From Lutraria lutraria (taxonomy: Eukaryota; Mollusca; Bivalvia; Venerida; Mactridae): 64,000 bases of DNA. The notes below the pieces were generated by a model that saw only the letters and a program-made list of their open reading frames with translations, was not told the DNA's origin and ran no database searches. Shown piece by piece: positions 27,787 through 64,000 of the stretch (positions within the stretch are counted from its first letter, which is position 1; each line of letters opens with the position of its first letter). The position numbers and the translations under genes are program-made. The stretch lies in the NCBI GenBank assembly GCA_964023205.1, contig OZ026841.1:26119561-26183560 (forward strand), in the 5' to 3' direction.

Positions 27787-28539
27787 AAGTACGTATACAT
27801 GTCAAATTGGCTGTCAATCAAGAAATGTACCAAAAATTAATTATCATAATTCTATTTTTAGATGTGTCATCAGTCATATAATCAATACATGCAATAAATG
27901 TGCAAATAAATTGGATTCAATGATAAAGGGACGTCAGTCTACGAATGCACTACGTAAACTAAAGAACAATAGTTTTTTCCGCGCGCTCCAGTTCGAAAGA
28001 AAGTAAGATTCCCAAACACTTATAATTTACTACAATGAATGTTTGTATTTTGGCATCAAGCTGTGCAATACTCCACTTATCTCGGCTATCGATGATGCCA
28101 TTTCTTTGCCAGGTTCCAGTCGAAAAAATAAAAACATTTTCTTTTGGGTAATTAGACGATTTATGATGTTTGAAGAATAGGAAGTTTGTCTTTCATGCAT
28201 TCTGGTACCTCAAAGAGAAAAATTTGCAAGCTTCAATTACCTTCTCGAATGTAGTTGCTAACTACTTATTTTTGTCTTTTTATCTTTGTACATGTTTTGT
28301 TACGTAAAATATATTACAGTAATGTATATATTACTTCTTTTAATCATAGGCCTAATTGAGGGGCAGCGTAAATGAGTAATCCGGTTTAACAAGACAAAGC
28401 AACGGGTACATCCGTTAGATTTAAATTTCAGTTTATCTCATAAAATCGTTATTGGTGTACACATAATATATTTACACATTTTTTTCTACACCCGAAACCC
28501 CAAATATTGTCTCCTTGATTGCTACAATCTACACATAAT
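27787..28539. other. Noncoding block leading into the CpG-richer patch
   Basis: Begins at the right end of the 1.4 kb element. CpG density rises from about 27960 (TTCCGCGCGCTCCAG). It may be upstream regulatory DNA of the candidate promoter. No gene seen. Confidence 0.45.
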
Positions 28540-28774
28540 CCTATTGGCTCAGAGCGCGAGTTTGGGTTGGGCCTGATACCACGTGATACGCGATTTGCCC
28601 AAATTGCCTCGTGAAATCAGCATAGACACCGATGTAAACGTAAGGTACAGATACGCGCGAGGGAATTACTGTGGATTGTAGTGATGTTTTTGTGGAATTA
28701 ACGGAATTAAATCGATGTGACAGTTTATGGATTTAATTATTACAATATATATGGATTGATATCTAAACAATTGT
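28540..28774 (+). promoter_or_regulatory. Candidate FGFR promoter and untranslated first exon
   Basis: In a CpG-poor window this patch is locally CpG-rich (GAGCGCGAG, GATACGCGATT, ATACGCGCGAGG). It carries an inverted CCAAT box (ATTGG, 28543-28547) and a CACGTG E-box (28580-28585). A strong splice donor, TTGT|GTAAGTAAT, follows at 28774/28775. The likely transcribed part holds several very short upstream ORFs (for example ATG TAA and ATG TGA). Linking it to FGFR, 9.3 kb downstream on the same strand, is inference: no other + strand gene lies between. It could belong to a gene I cannot see. Confidence 0.4.
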
Positions 28775-31700
28775 GTAAGTAATTGTGTTATTTTGTTGTA
28801 CATTATTTACTTTTTAGAAGTTTAATTTTGCTCAAACGATCGTGAAAAGCGTGCGCGCAGTGTGTACTACGAGATAGCAAAAAGGGCTGAAAATAACCCT
28901 TAGCTGAAATATTATTGCGTTGCTGCATTTGAACGAATTGCAAAAAAGACGATGACTTGTGTATAAAATTTGTTGAGATATACGGTACAGCATACCTTTA
29001 CGATCAGGACCTTTAGAAACAGTCGTATTTATATTCATATATTTAAAATAACTGTCGAAATATATTTGTACATTTATATTTTTTAGTTATAGAGTATTGT
29101 TATTGCGGGCTTTGCCGTTTCTATTCGTCCCCATTGTACAATGCTGTAGCTTTACATGTAGATGGTGAATTAAACCCTTAATCTTCATCTTAAGTCAATT
29201 AGTCATTGCATTTAGAAATGGATTAACAGTATCCGACCATGTGTATAAACCTTTTGTGATTTGCCCGATTTTTTTCTATATTTTAATCAGTTAAAGACAG
29301 TTTCTATGAAGATTATTGAACAAATTCTGGAATTATATTATTTACGTTCATCTCTATTTGTATTAAAGTCTTAAACTGAATTTCGTTCATTCTTAGCATA
29401 GACCATGTAATGTCTACTTTGAAATAAGAGATGGACTGTAAAAACGTTATCATACATTTCATTAAAGAGAACACCCCATGTGACGGGCAACTAGATTGTT
29501 TGTGATTTTGAAGAAAACTATCATATACCTTCTCTGCCTGTTTGAGTTTCATATTTCTCAGGATTTCAATCTTCTGTGGTTGGGATTCATGATTTCTGAA
29601 CACTGCATACAAATGACTAAATATTTATGTGATGTCAAATGTAATCTTTATAATGAATCATTTTCCATGTCTGGTTATTCATAAACTCCCTTATAAAACT
29701 GCACTAGGCCATTGCCACACTCAGAATTCCCTTCCTACAACTGCGTATTTTTTTGCAATGACAATGCTGGGAGTTGAAGGTTTTTTATTGTTTTTAAACT
29801 GCTTAAATGTTCAACTCAAACATTCCTGAAAATTGTTGAGCAATGGCAGATGAGATTTTATCTAATCAGAAATGTGTGAAATGAAATAAAGGGAATTTTA
29901 TATGAAGTGGTTGTTTGGTTGTAGCATTGCCTGAGTTTTCCCTAGTGCCATTTGGGATGGGTTTACATTATTTTGATTGTCCCAAATTGCTCTGTGGTTG
30001 TTTTTGTTCTATTTCCTGTGTGAGTTGCTGTGATATCTACGCTTCAGCTTGTAGATCACACAAGTGCTATATCGTTTCTAGTGACATCAGTTTGGCTTGA
30101 AAATTTTGAGCTGATTGGTGCCAATTGTTCTGGGTTCTTGTTGACTTGTACAGAATCAGAGACAAAAAATGTTTATTTCTAGCAATCTGTCATCTGTTGA
30201 CTCATGTTTCTAATGTTTTTGCTTCATGAAAACATAATCATGTGTTTGTCCCCTGATGGAGATGTGGCTATTAAGTATTTTATGTATTTTCCTTGACAAC
30301 ACTGTTATTTTAATTATTCTGCTGATATTCTTGCCTTAAGTTATTCTTTTAAGCATTTTATGTCAAGAGCATAGCAAATGATGATAAAAATCACAAGTTT
30401 CGGGCTTATAGTTCCTTGTGTTAGGTAAGTCATTTGAATATTTTTTTATGGTAATAACAGCAGAACTTGCTGTGAAAAAAGTTCAAGCTCATTTAAAAGA
30501 ACGTGACCTGCAGCAGTTAAAGATTTACGATGTTTCAAATGATTCCACAGGGAATACTTAGTAATAGGCATGCATTAATTAAAAATTCACTTTTAACCAA
30601 TCATTTTGCTTACAAGATATTATCTGAACAATTCTGGATTTCTCATATTTCTCAGTGTAACTTTGAAAATAATTGAAAATGATCGTTGACAATTTCTTTA
30701 AGTATATTTTACTGTTGAGTTCTTTGTTAAGGCTTTTATTATGGCCATTGTAGTCTTTTATCCCACATTCCTCAACTGAAAGTAACCATTTTTTAAAACA
30801 AAAAAATGGAGATGTTTTTCAACATTTTTCCAGCCTCAGAGTAATTTTACAGCTGGAGAACATGAACTTATTGTCCTCTTATTTTATTTTATTTGGATTT
30901 ACTTGCAGGTCCCTGTCTTTTGACAACGTTTTTTGTGTGTATACTGTTATGACTTGCAATGCTCTACAAGTCTTAACTCACTTCAAAGATTTCAGTACAT
31001 TCAAATTTGAAGAAAAAAAGCATCCATCTTCTTCATGTCTTGTTTTATCATGGTTTCTCTTAAACCGAGAGAAGAATTGACGTGATCATTGCTTTGCTTG
31101 TTCATCTTATAGGTACCCTTCTCCTTTGTATGAAAATTAAACAATTTACAGACATGAAGATTTCTCTGTTTATACAAGAAAATTAAAATGGATCGCACAT
31201 GGCTGAAATAGATAAATATTTAGAATTTGGCAGCCGGTGGGAGTCGCGCCTGCGGAAAACTCCTGAAGTTTTTTACTTAGACGTGTGCCTCATGTTCCTG
31301 GAATTCGTACACGAGGGATGAAATGAAAGCATTGTTTATTAATTATATCTTGTTGATTCATGGGTGCCTGCGTATGCATAGTTTTTTGCCAAAAATTTGG
31401 GAATCTTTCATCGGCTTTACAAATAGGTCCCACAGGTACTATAATATTCTTATCATGTAATATGGTAATGGACTGTACAGTTGTTTGTGTGAAATATGAT
31501 TTTAAATTTTTATCTTTATTGGTTAGGTGTGCACAATCAATGTAATTTGATAGACACCAGGTGATAATTAATTGCTGCGTAAAATTTATACATGCTGTCA
31601 TGGTTTGTTATGCTATTAGATGGTCTATTGCACCAGAATGAATTACGTTCCTTTGTCAGTCTCTTATTTTAGGGGAATTTTTTTAACTTTTTAATTATAA

Positions 31701-33795
31701 AAAAATTGTGAACATCAATTAAAGAATTGTGATTAGTATTCTGCTTGCTGTAAAATTAGTTCTCATTTTGTTTGATTGTTGTCTGAGGTGTGGATTATTT
31801 ATTTTTTACTGTAATTTGAGGGGCATACATCATTGTATATTGAGTTCCATTTTATTGCTTTATTCATAAATCAATTAAAATTACTACATAATTTCTGAAA
31901 TGAACAATCTGATATGAAATGCCACCTACATCAAATTGATAAACAAAGATAACATCATAAAAATAAACAGAATTTGGGGAGGAAAGAAACGTATAAATGA
32001 ATAAAAATAGCTACCAGCATATGTTTCTTGTAACATACAAGTCATAGATATGTAAAAATGTTATTCTCTAGGTATGAAAAATGCTGTTAAAATCAGCAGG
32101 TTATTTAGAACACAATAATTATGTGTAATCAGTGTCTTGCGTTTTGTGAACTATTAAGTTGAGCTGCTAACGAGCATGCAGAAACATGCATTTTTCTGAG
32201 ACTTCAGCATCAAGTGCATGTCCGATTAAAGAATGGATTTATTATAGTTCCTTGCCAAAATCGTTGTTTAGTTAATTCACTGTTATGTCTAATAGTATGT
32301 AAACATGTGAAAATGTGTCCAATGAAGAAAATTTGCCTTGCCAAAAACTTTGTTACGTTAATTTGGTGTTATGTCTAATAGAGTTCTAATTAATGGAATT
32401 TGTTCTAAACTCATTAGGATTTCCCAGAACTAATAGCTTCTCGTGTCAACCTACAGTTTTAACTTTTATTTACATCTATCAGTAGTGTTTTTAGCTTATC
32501 AAAACACCATGACATATGCTGTCTTTTTCTTTGACATGTTTCCTGTGAATAGGATGATTCCTTAACAAATGATACTTATTTATGTTGTAATATGTGTCAT
32601 TTTGGCTTCAAGGAGTGTATATTGAAACCTTGTAAGTTCCAACAATTACTCAAAGTTGTCTTTCCCTGATTCTTGATAGTGATGACATAAAGTCATATAA
32701 TATGACACAAATATTGGGATGGTATGTCCTGTGATGGGTGTTTTTTAGGAAAGGAAAATGAAAATTCTGTCCGGTGTTGGTAAAATGGTTGGGACATTAT
32801 TTAAGGAAGGGGCGTTCTTCGAATAACATTGTGTGTTAGAAGTTAATATTCATTGACATCAATTTTGAGAGTTTCAAACATCTTACTAGAATATTTTCAT
32901 GATTTCTGTCTGTGTGATGAAAGAAGAGTATTGTGCAAAGTTTGGAACATTGGAATAAGTGAATGGAGCAATCTGACCCAAATATTTTTTTGTATAATTT
33001 CAAGTATTTGATATCTTTTTCCTGGAATTTCATCTTTGGCTTTAACTTATCACTTCTCATTCATTACTTATTTTAATGACTGCTGAAATACTTCTTGAGA
33101 ATTGGGAAGAAAGAAGTAATTTTTCATTGGTGTTATGTGGAATGATTTTGAATAAGTTTGTAAGTTTACTATCATTATGTTTTCAAATTAATTGTAAACT
33201 GATTTAACAGATTCTCTTTTTGTAATTTTTGTGACAAAGATCGCTACTTTTTTCTCTTTGTTTTAAGAAGATAAAATCCATGGAAAAATTTTTTTGTCTG
33301 AAATATTCTGTAATTTGATGGATAAATAAATGTTAACAAAGTCACACTGAAACTTACTGTGTTAGATGTTGCCTCGTGAGGTTATATTTTATCTGTTCTA
33401 GGATGGGAAATGATATAATTTATCATGCTGTTATATTATCATCACAAACTGGGACCTACGATGTAACGTAATTGCCTGACTGTAGACAATTGTTGCACTA
33501 TCAATGATTGAAGCAACTTGATATCTGATTAGTGGGAACAGGAAAAAGCAATACTTATTATAGATAGCTCCAGATTTTTCTAATTACCTGTTAATTGGTA
33601 TTTATTATGATACACCTATATTTTCTGTTATTTTTATTACTGTTGGATTATGTTACCAGATTAAATGGTGTTTTTCCTATCATAAATTGCATGGCAGGAA
33701 ATCTGGTTATTAACAATGTGTGGTTATACTACTATACTATAGTATTACTACAAGAAGGTTGCTTGAGAATTAAGTTTCGTACACTGACCCCTTAA

Positions 33796-33898
33796 AAAAA
33801 GGGTAGGTAGGAAATTTTCTTTGACAATTATTTTTTTATATTTAACCTGTTGGGTAGGACTGTTCTTGGTGAGTAAGTAGTGTTACGTCAAGCAAAAC
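33796..33898. mobile_element. Degenerate, internally deleted relative of the 9.2 kb element
   Basis: Shares GGTAGG...AAAT...TTGACAATT...ATTTAACC and the GAGTAAGTAG(T/C)(G/A)TTAC block with 9270-9433, but is shorter and has lost the left inverted end. Confidence 0.4.
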
Positions 33899-34145
33899 AC
33901 TCATGATGATCAGATGGCACAAAGAGTGATATAAATTAGTATTATAAAGTTAGTAACATGGGTATGTCGGTGACAGCTATCTGTGTCTGGTAACATTCTA
34001 AGAAATAAGCTGAGGACAATGTACTGTTTGTTAAAGAAGTGTCTCCCTATTGCTGCATACTTCCTTGAAAAATTTAAACAATGTTGATTTTCCACCACAT
34101 GTGGTGAAATGGCAGGTTCCTAGTGGAAGTGAGAGTTTATTAAAG

Positions 34146-34181
34146 TACTGGTTAGAATATGGCATACTGGTTAGAATATGG
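34146..34181. repeat. 19-bp tandem duplication
   Basis: TACTGGTTAGAATATGG occurs at 34146 and again at 34165. Confidence 0.85.
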
Positions 34182-37100
34182 TCCAGGAAAATTGACTAAG
34201 TGAACTGGCTGCCGTATATAACTGGAATATTGTTTAAAAAAACGGCGTTAAAAACCCAAATAAAGGAAGAAACTTTATCAATTATATTTCAATTAATCTG
34301 CTTAAAAATGATGTTATTTCCAGTACATCTTACTAAATGCCTGATATTAAACTGCATGTTGAGGTGTCATCATTTTTTTCTCAACTTAATACCTTGTGTT
34401 TTTTTAGAGTTATTTTCACATTGCTGTCAACAAAAAACATGTGAATCTTAGTAGAGTGTTGATTTCATTTATTGAGACATTCAGTAAATCTTGTGTTGAC
34501 TAATCATGTACTAATTTTTTAGGGAACTATATGCATTATGAGCTTGTAACAGGATTTGCCTAGCTCTGTTAGTTACTAACTCGATCACCTTGGCTACACT
34601 GAGACTAAAGGATAGGTGAACTTAAAAATATAACATTCATCATGCTTTGATCATGGTGTTAAATTATCATTCTTTAAATTCTGTAGCTGATGAATCTCTG
34701 AGCTGAGCTATGTAGGTCAGGATTGTTTTTGTTATAAACCACATCAAGTGTATGGTAGCTGGAATATTATTTTTATTTGAGTATGAGTTCATTATATTAC
34801 ATGTCTGTCAAAATCATGATCCCCAGGTGTGAACTAGACATCTTAAACAATGTCGGAGTACATGCAAAAGCAATAGTTACTAACTTAGTATTAATGTCCT
34901 GTATACTCATTTTGGTAAACTTTACTCTAGATTCATCTAGACATTCATTCACTTCATTAAAATGTTTATATTAAACTGGAGAGATATTATTTCACATTTG
35001 GATGAAAACTATATGTTGTTCATATGTCACAAATTTGCTTCAGACCAATTTGGTAAATTTCTCTAAGTTTTGACGATAATAATACGGTCCTATCACGCAC
35101 ATGAGTGAGTTTGAATTTACTTTGGTTTGTTCATCGTTGTCATTAAGGGAAGATGGATAGACCATGCCATGATAGTCTCGTCAATTTAAATCTACATGAT
35201 AATGTGGTATATTGTGTAATATCAACCATGCAGCCTCGGCATTTTGAATTTTAGCTTGCATGTAAAAGTAGTGTCATATTGCGGTTTAACCTGAATACGT
35301 TCATAGCTAAGATAGCTTGACTGAGTGTTTTAAGTATGAGGGACTGCAAATCTCCCAGCATAGGTGACATATCTTTCACTTAATGTAGGTATTTACAGAT
35401 ATGACAGCCTCTCTGTGTTGAAAGGTCGCAAAAATTATGACCTGCATGGTTGACATTAAATTAGGAAAATAAATTGTTATACACCTGCTGCAAGTTTCGA
35501 AAGATTTTTGGAAACACACTTCGAACTCAATGTATTTTCTATTGTGTGCTGATAAGCATTGTTTCCCTTATACTCTTTGGGCAGATATGTGTGACTTGGA
35601 TAAGTTTTTTGTTGTAGGATATGTTACTGTAGATATAAACTATACTGTAATACTGAGCATCAACTTTAATAGGGGAATAATTATAATACAAAAGCTAACA
35701 CGAGAGTTAAAGTCCTTGGAGAAGAAATTATAAATGTAAAAGTTTGGTCACATATTCTAATTGAATTTAAATTGAAAAATTAGCTGTTCATACTTTCAGC
35801 CTATGGTGCTTGTCCACTGTTATACATGTTATATATGCCTGCTAAGCACCAAATTAACTATAATTTACGATCTACTTGTTACAATTTAGTTAAGTTGTCA
35901 AAAATTATCTATTTATCTATGACCTTTCATAGATATTATTATTGCAATTTAATATTGTTTCCCATTCAATAAACAAGTCTATGAATTTATTTGGTAAACT
36001 AAATTGGTATGATTTTAACCAAATTGCTATGATTTATTTCAATAGTTTAACACAAGTGTTATCTACTTTCCCACGAAAAAGTTTGTTCAGTAGTATAACT
36101 CCAAAAGATGCATACTTCCATTGCAATAATAGTTAGTTCAACAATTTCTTTATTCAAATTAAGAAAGAATGACTTTAGACAAAAACTCCAGGTATTCTTT
36201 AAACTTAAACTAATTAACTGTTTACTTCTAAGATTGAAATTTCAGAGGATTTGTCTGTCTGTATCTTAACATATAGACTGTTAGACTTGTTGTATTTTAT
36301 TTGAAGTTATTGACTTGTGAGGGGTATTGCATTAAAATGGTTTCCTAGCTAATTATTATACGTAATTTAGGTCAAACAAAGCTATAAATGAATATAGAAA
36401 ATAATGATGGATTGATGCAACATCTTGGTGGGTAATTATACACAAGTATTGGATTTTTTTATACAATGAATTACTGTAAGGACTAGTTGTATCTTTGTAA
36501 GTGCAAACTTTCCTTTAACTTATGATATTAAACTCAGAGGTCATTGAAGGTTGATAGTATTGACTCTGTGGAACTGAATAGAATAGAATAAGAAGTTCTA
36601 CTTTTTTGAATATGTTTAAATGTACAGTTTTTAATAATCCACAGGTTTTAATTGATGAATTAATTGAGCCCTTCAATTTGAAGATATTTATGTGACATGA
36701 TTTTGTTTAATTTTTATTCAATTTGACCATATTTTTTTCACAAATTCAAAATCTCTCTATGTTCTATCAATAATGTGATTACTATAATCTGTCACCTTCT
36801 TTAACAATGGTACAACTTCATTGAAAAAAATGTACATTGTATTTATTTGTGACAATTTTTGTTCAAAAATTTGTTTCTAATATTGAATAACAGATTAAAA
36901 TCAGATTTGGTATGTTAACTTACTTATTTTAAACCATTACATGCAAAGAAATATTGGACACCATTACTGTTGTTTGCTTCTTTACGTGTCAAAATTAATC
37001 CAAGTATTAATATTGTTTAGCCAGGTAATCACTATCAATAAATAGGTGTTGATACCCCATCTGGTCCTTTTTAAAGGGACAGGAAATCTAGCTACCTTTA

Positions 37101-38000
37101 CATCCTAGGATTGAAAGCAATATTAGGGATTTTAGCACCATTGCCTCCAAAAACTGCTTTTGGCTATTTGTTTAATATCTTAAAATTATTACTTCAACAT
37201 TGTCAACTTTTTAAAGTTGGTTTGTTGTTTCCCTTGCTTTCCTTGGTGATCCAGTGTGTGTCTTTATCTCAGTGTCACTATTTACTCCACATTTGTACAG
37301 CAATCATCACTGTTGCTTGTTTGTGTGTTGTTTTATTTCTTGTTTACAATCTTCAGAGTAAACTGGAACTTGTGGTATTGTTGATTTTTTTCTGTTTCAG
37401 ACATTTAAAACTTTATATGCTGGCATTAACCAATAACTACTCCAGTGACAGCTTTTATCAATTTTTGATTTTGTTGTCTTGAATTCATTGAGTTTTATGT
37501 TATGATTTATCTTGATTTGTGTAGAAATATTGAAAATTGATTCATAGATTCTTTGTAGCTCACTTTATCTGTTCTATTTTTCAGGAATAACTGAACATCT
37601 GGCTATAAACTACTGTTACCTGTCCATCTACAAAGAGTTTCTTGGATTTACATTTTCATAATTCTCATTCACAATTCAGTTCAATTACAACTTGACATCC
37701 GATTTGAGAAAATAGAAACTTCAGGAAGTGAAATTTATTAATGATTGATCAGTGAATTAATTATTCTATTGATTGTGTTGTGCATTGTAATTAATTGGTA
37801 ATTAATTAGAACGTGAAATTATTTTAAACTTAAATGTAAAAGTGGTGCATATTTCCATGTGTGTTCTAATGTTACATATCATATGATATATGGTATATCT
37901 ACAAATAGGATTTTTACAGTGGTAATAAACTTTTGAAACTCTGTTAATTTATCAGTGATATTTAGTTGGATATATTTGGTTGGTGCAAGCAATGTGTTAG

Positions 38001-38049
38001 AATTTTTTGCACGTTATTCTAAGGGACAATTTCCCCTCGACGGATTACG
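38001..38049 (+). other. Probable 5' UTR end and splice acceptor before the FGFR start codon
   Basis: A T-rich tract followed by TTATTCTAAG at 38014-38023 could be the acceptor joining an upstream noncoding exon. TTAG at 37997-38000 is a weaker alternative. The 26 bases from 38024 to the ATG would then be 5' UTR. The context before the ATG (TTACG) gives no strong initiation consensus. Confidence 0.35.
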
Positions 38050-61781
<23,732 letters not shown>

Positions 61782-62765
61782 CTAGAACCGATGATGTACG
61801 TTCAATCTTCCTCATCAATGTAACTTGTTTGATCACAGTTTTTATCCAGCTTATTTTGCACATGAGGACAAAAGAGCTCCTAAACTGGAAAGGAATTCGT
61901 AGTAATTCTAGTTGGATGTGATGAATGTCTAAATACGAATGAGCCGTGTCTCAATTTCAAGCTACAAATTGCCTTTATGAAAACAGCCTTTGAATAATCA
62001 CTTACTTATCATTCAGTCAGTATGGGTGCTGTTTACATGAAACTGAGTTATGGAAATGAGCCTGTTGCTATGTTTGTGAACGTGTTGCCAAGGAAGTAGA
62101 AACCTTTATAAGAGGGTTGTGATTACAAGAAACATTACCAGGTGTATAGTACTGTTAAAAGTCAGGTTAAATAGTGCTACTTACACAGATAAGTGTTGTG
62201 TTGTTGTTTTGACGGTTTTCCTGATGTGTTTGCACCAATGTTCTTGTCACTGTAGAAATCCTTGATTGGTAAGGATCATTGTGTTCTAAGTAGTTACATT
62301 ACAGCTAGATGTCAGAGTGAGACATAATGGCTGCCTCTGAAGGTAGGAAATATTAGTTAACAGTTCAGACTGGTTACATTTTAACATTTCATGGAATGTG
62401 ACTTATAATGTGTTCAGGGAGTTGTGATTGGTGTACAGTCGACAATGGGACATATTTAATCATTGTACAAATACTTCATACTTGAAAAATGTGTTCAGTG
62501 CCCAAATGTGTTTTTATTATATATGAATATACTATTGCCACTTATTTCATCGGTGAATATGAACTAAAACTTCACTGTCTTGTTGTGAACAGTTACTGTA
62601 TGATTTACATTGAGCTTCTTTGTCAGAGTTTGAATATCTGATCAGACTATTTACCAATGTGTTGGAATGTGGCATAAACATGTCAAGACTTCAAATTGGT
62701 GATGGTGGACAGATAGCTACCTGAAAATGTATGGAAGCTGGTAAAATGGTCTAATTTTGTGTATA

Positions 62766-62771
62766 AATAAA
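62766..62771 (+). terminator. Polyadenylation signal AATAAA (proximal 1)
   Basis: Canonical AATAAA 985 bases after the stop codon, followed within 30 bases by TTGTCATAACTTTT as a weak U-rich downstream element. Confidence 0.5.
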
Positions 62772-62799
62772 ACCCTAATGTTGTCATAACTTTTACATC

Positions 62800-62805
62800 A
62801 ATAAA
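62800..62805 (+). terminator. Polyadenylation signal AATAAA (proximal 2)
   Basis: Canonical hexamer followed by a GU-rich stretch (GTATGTTTGATATTGG) at a suitable distance. It is the best of the three candidates by downstream element. Confidence 0.55.
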
Positions 62806-63040
62806 TGGCAGTATGTTTGATATTGGCATAGTTTTAGAACTCTGATGTGATTAATGCAACCATGTTTTCCTTGCATTTATGTCTTCTTTCATCAATTATG
62901 GCTTTGTGTTGTAATGAAATCCATTTGACTGTTCATAGAAGAATATGAGTGTTAAACCTAAATTTATGTTTTATTTTAATGTTCTTACATGTAAGGTCTG
63001 ATGTTTTGTGAGCTTAAGTCTTACTTTTATTGTTTACGTT

Positions 63041-63046
63041 ATTAAA
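63041..63046 (+). terminator. Polyadenylation signal ATTAAA (distal)
   Basis: Common variant hexamer with a strongly U-rich downstream region (CATTTTTTTATATTTTG). It would extend the 3' UTR to about 63065. Confidence 0.45.
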
Positions 63047-63065
63047 GTTTTACAGAGTAACATTT

Positions 63066-64000
63066 TTTTATATTTTGTCTTAAATGGACATTTTGAGGCG
63101 AGGCCACTATTTGTGGCCACCCCCAGAGCAACTGGCCGGTTCTTATTTTCATTTTTATAATCTTTGAATCTCATTGAAATTGCAGCATTTTGAAGTCATT
63201 GATTTGCGTGCACTGATGAACAATCATTGAGTTTATTACTATGTTTTCTCTTTATCAGCATCAATACATATTTTTCGCTTGTTGTTCAAATCATCTAAGC
63301 AAGATCATTCATCATTTGTAAATTTGTTTTAACTTTTAAATCTGATATTTCTTTACATCTGAGACTGGGGTTACTCCAGATTGCTTCTTGACACGGTCAA
63401 TTCTCCAAATCTTGGTAAAATTGTCTGAGGTTATATTTTTAACATTGCTATATTTCTAAAAGTCTGGATTCTGCTGCTTCAGAATGTGTTACTATTGCTT
63501 CCTTATAACCGTTTGATATAAATAATCATTGCTTATATTTAATTTTTTTGCTTATTGATCATATTTAAGTTATTAACCTTATTTTCTAACTCATACTGAT
63601 TTTCATGATAATTCTACTAGTTTCTACAGACGTGTTACTTGAGTTAAAACACCATGAAAATCCCTATTATATTTACTGGTCTGACTTGCACTATGTTGAG
63701 TACCTCTTTGTGTTCCTGATTGGTTTATTTTATACAATAATTAATTTGGATTTAAACACCTTGTATATTACTTCCTCAAGAAATTACACCTTTCATGTTA
63801 CGGCTCTTACCTTATCTGGTTTGTCACAGTTTAAATCATATGGTGAAGATCTATAATTACGTAAAGTCCAGAATTTTCCAGAAATTGAATAATTAGCCAT
63901 ACTTATATTTGTACATAATATTATGTATTTCTAGTGTCTATTTTCATCCGATTACTAATTTAGTAGTTTAACCCAATTAATAATGAACTCTGATACATAA
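63066..64000. other. Downstream AT-rich DNA
   Basis: Beyond the last polyadenylation signal. It has a short hairpin-forming GGCCACTATTTGTGGCC at about 63102-63118 and one 83-codon open frame at 63605 with no recognisable features. No gene supported. Confidence 0.55.

Larger units (their letters stand above)
28775..38000. other. AT-rich region between candidate promoter and first coding exon
   Basis: Probably the FGFR 5' UTR intron. I find no convincing coding exon. It contains a tRNA-Ser-like fragment near 31229, a degenerate copy of the 9.2 kb inverted-repeat element near 33796, and a 19-bp tandem duplication at 34146. The open frame at 37111-37482 is T-rich and hydrophobic and has no domain signature. 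Confidence 0.5.
61782..63065 (+). other. FGFR 3' UTR (approximate end)
   Basis: About 1.0-1.3 kb of noncoding AT-rich sequence follows the TAG. The end depends on which polyadenylation signal is used (62766, 62800 or 63041). No long open frame or domain is present. Confidence 0.65.

Noticed and set aside
26284..27840. Several overlapping open frames encoding MGPIW-type repeat peptides on both strands
   Set aside because: The DNA unit is self-complementary, so all frames and both strands give such peptides. Explained by the repeat arrays.
1..28500. A second protein-coding gene upstream of FGFR
   Set aside because: No frame with a recognisable domain and no chain of exons with compatible splice phases. 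An intron of a distant gene cannot be excluded.
37111..37482. 123-codon hydrophobic open frame just before FGFR exon 1
   Set aside because: T-rich DNA read as Leu/Phe/Cys/Val. No membrane-protein topology or family motif, and no adjacent splice signals fitting FGFR.

Overview
This is AT-rich, CpG-poor animal nuclear DNA. The only protein-coding gene I can support is one large spliced gene on the + strand, a fibroblast growth factor receptor (FGFR). It has 16 coding exons between 38050 and 61781. All splice phases fit, giving 2556 coding bases (851 residues) with the 66-base exon 2 included. The order is signal peptide, Ig1, acid box, Ig2, Ig3, one transmembrane helix, juxtamembrane region, tyrosine kinase and a short tail with an EYLDL motif. 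The source is probably a marine invertebrate and most likely a mollusc. The receptor is an invertebrate-type FGFR, and two tRNA-derived SINE families resemble elements I associate with bivalves. Species cannot be named from the sequence.

Layout: 1-28500 has no supportable gene. It holds dispersed repeats: three copies of a ~180 bp unit at 1.1, 2.5 and 10.8 kb, SINE copies, a 191 bp and a 227 bp inverted-repeat element, an 11-bp minisatellite, and a 1.4 kb element at 26374-27786 with terminal inverted repeats and arrays of palindromic CCCATATGGG-type motifs. A locally CpG-richer patch at 27960-28870, with a CCAAT box, a CACGTG box and a good splice donor, is the best candidate for the FGFR promoter and untranslated first exon. 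The first coding exon at 38050 is separated from the Ig exons by a 10.9 kb intron. From 49.0 to 61.8 kb the exons are compact. The 3' UTR follows, with three polyadenylation signals up to 63046, and the last kilobase is plain AT-rich DNA.

Most interesting points: the kinase keeps all catalytic residues but differs from vertebrate FGFRs at three regulatory or inhibitor-contact positions (Ala for the P-loop Cys, Thr gatekeeper, Ser for the molecular-brake Asn). Ig2 lacks the lysine-rich heparin-binding stretch. Two exons (exon 2 and the acid-box exon) are phase 1-1 and could be skipped in frame. A dispersed repeat found complete in intron 1 recurs in intron 6 and ends about 30 bases before the exon 7 acceptor.
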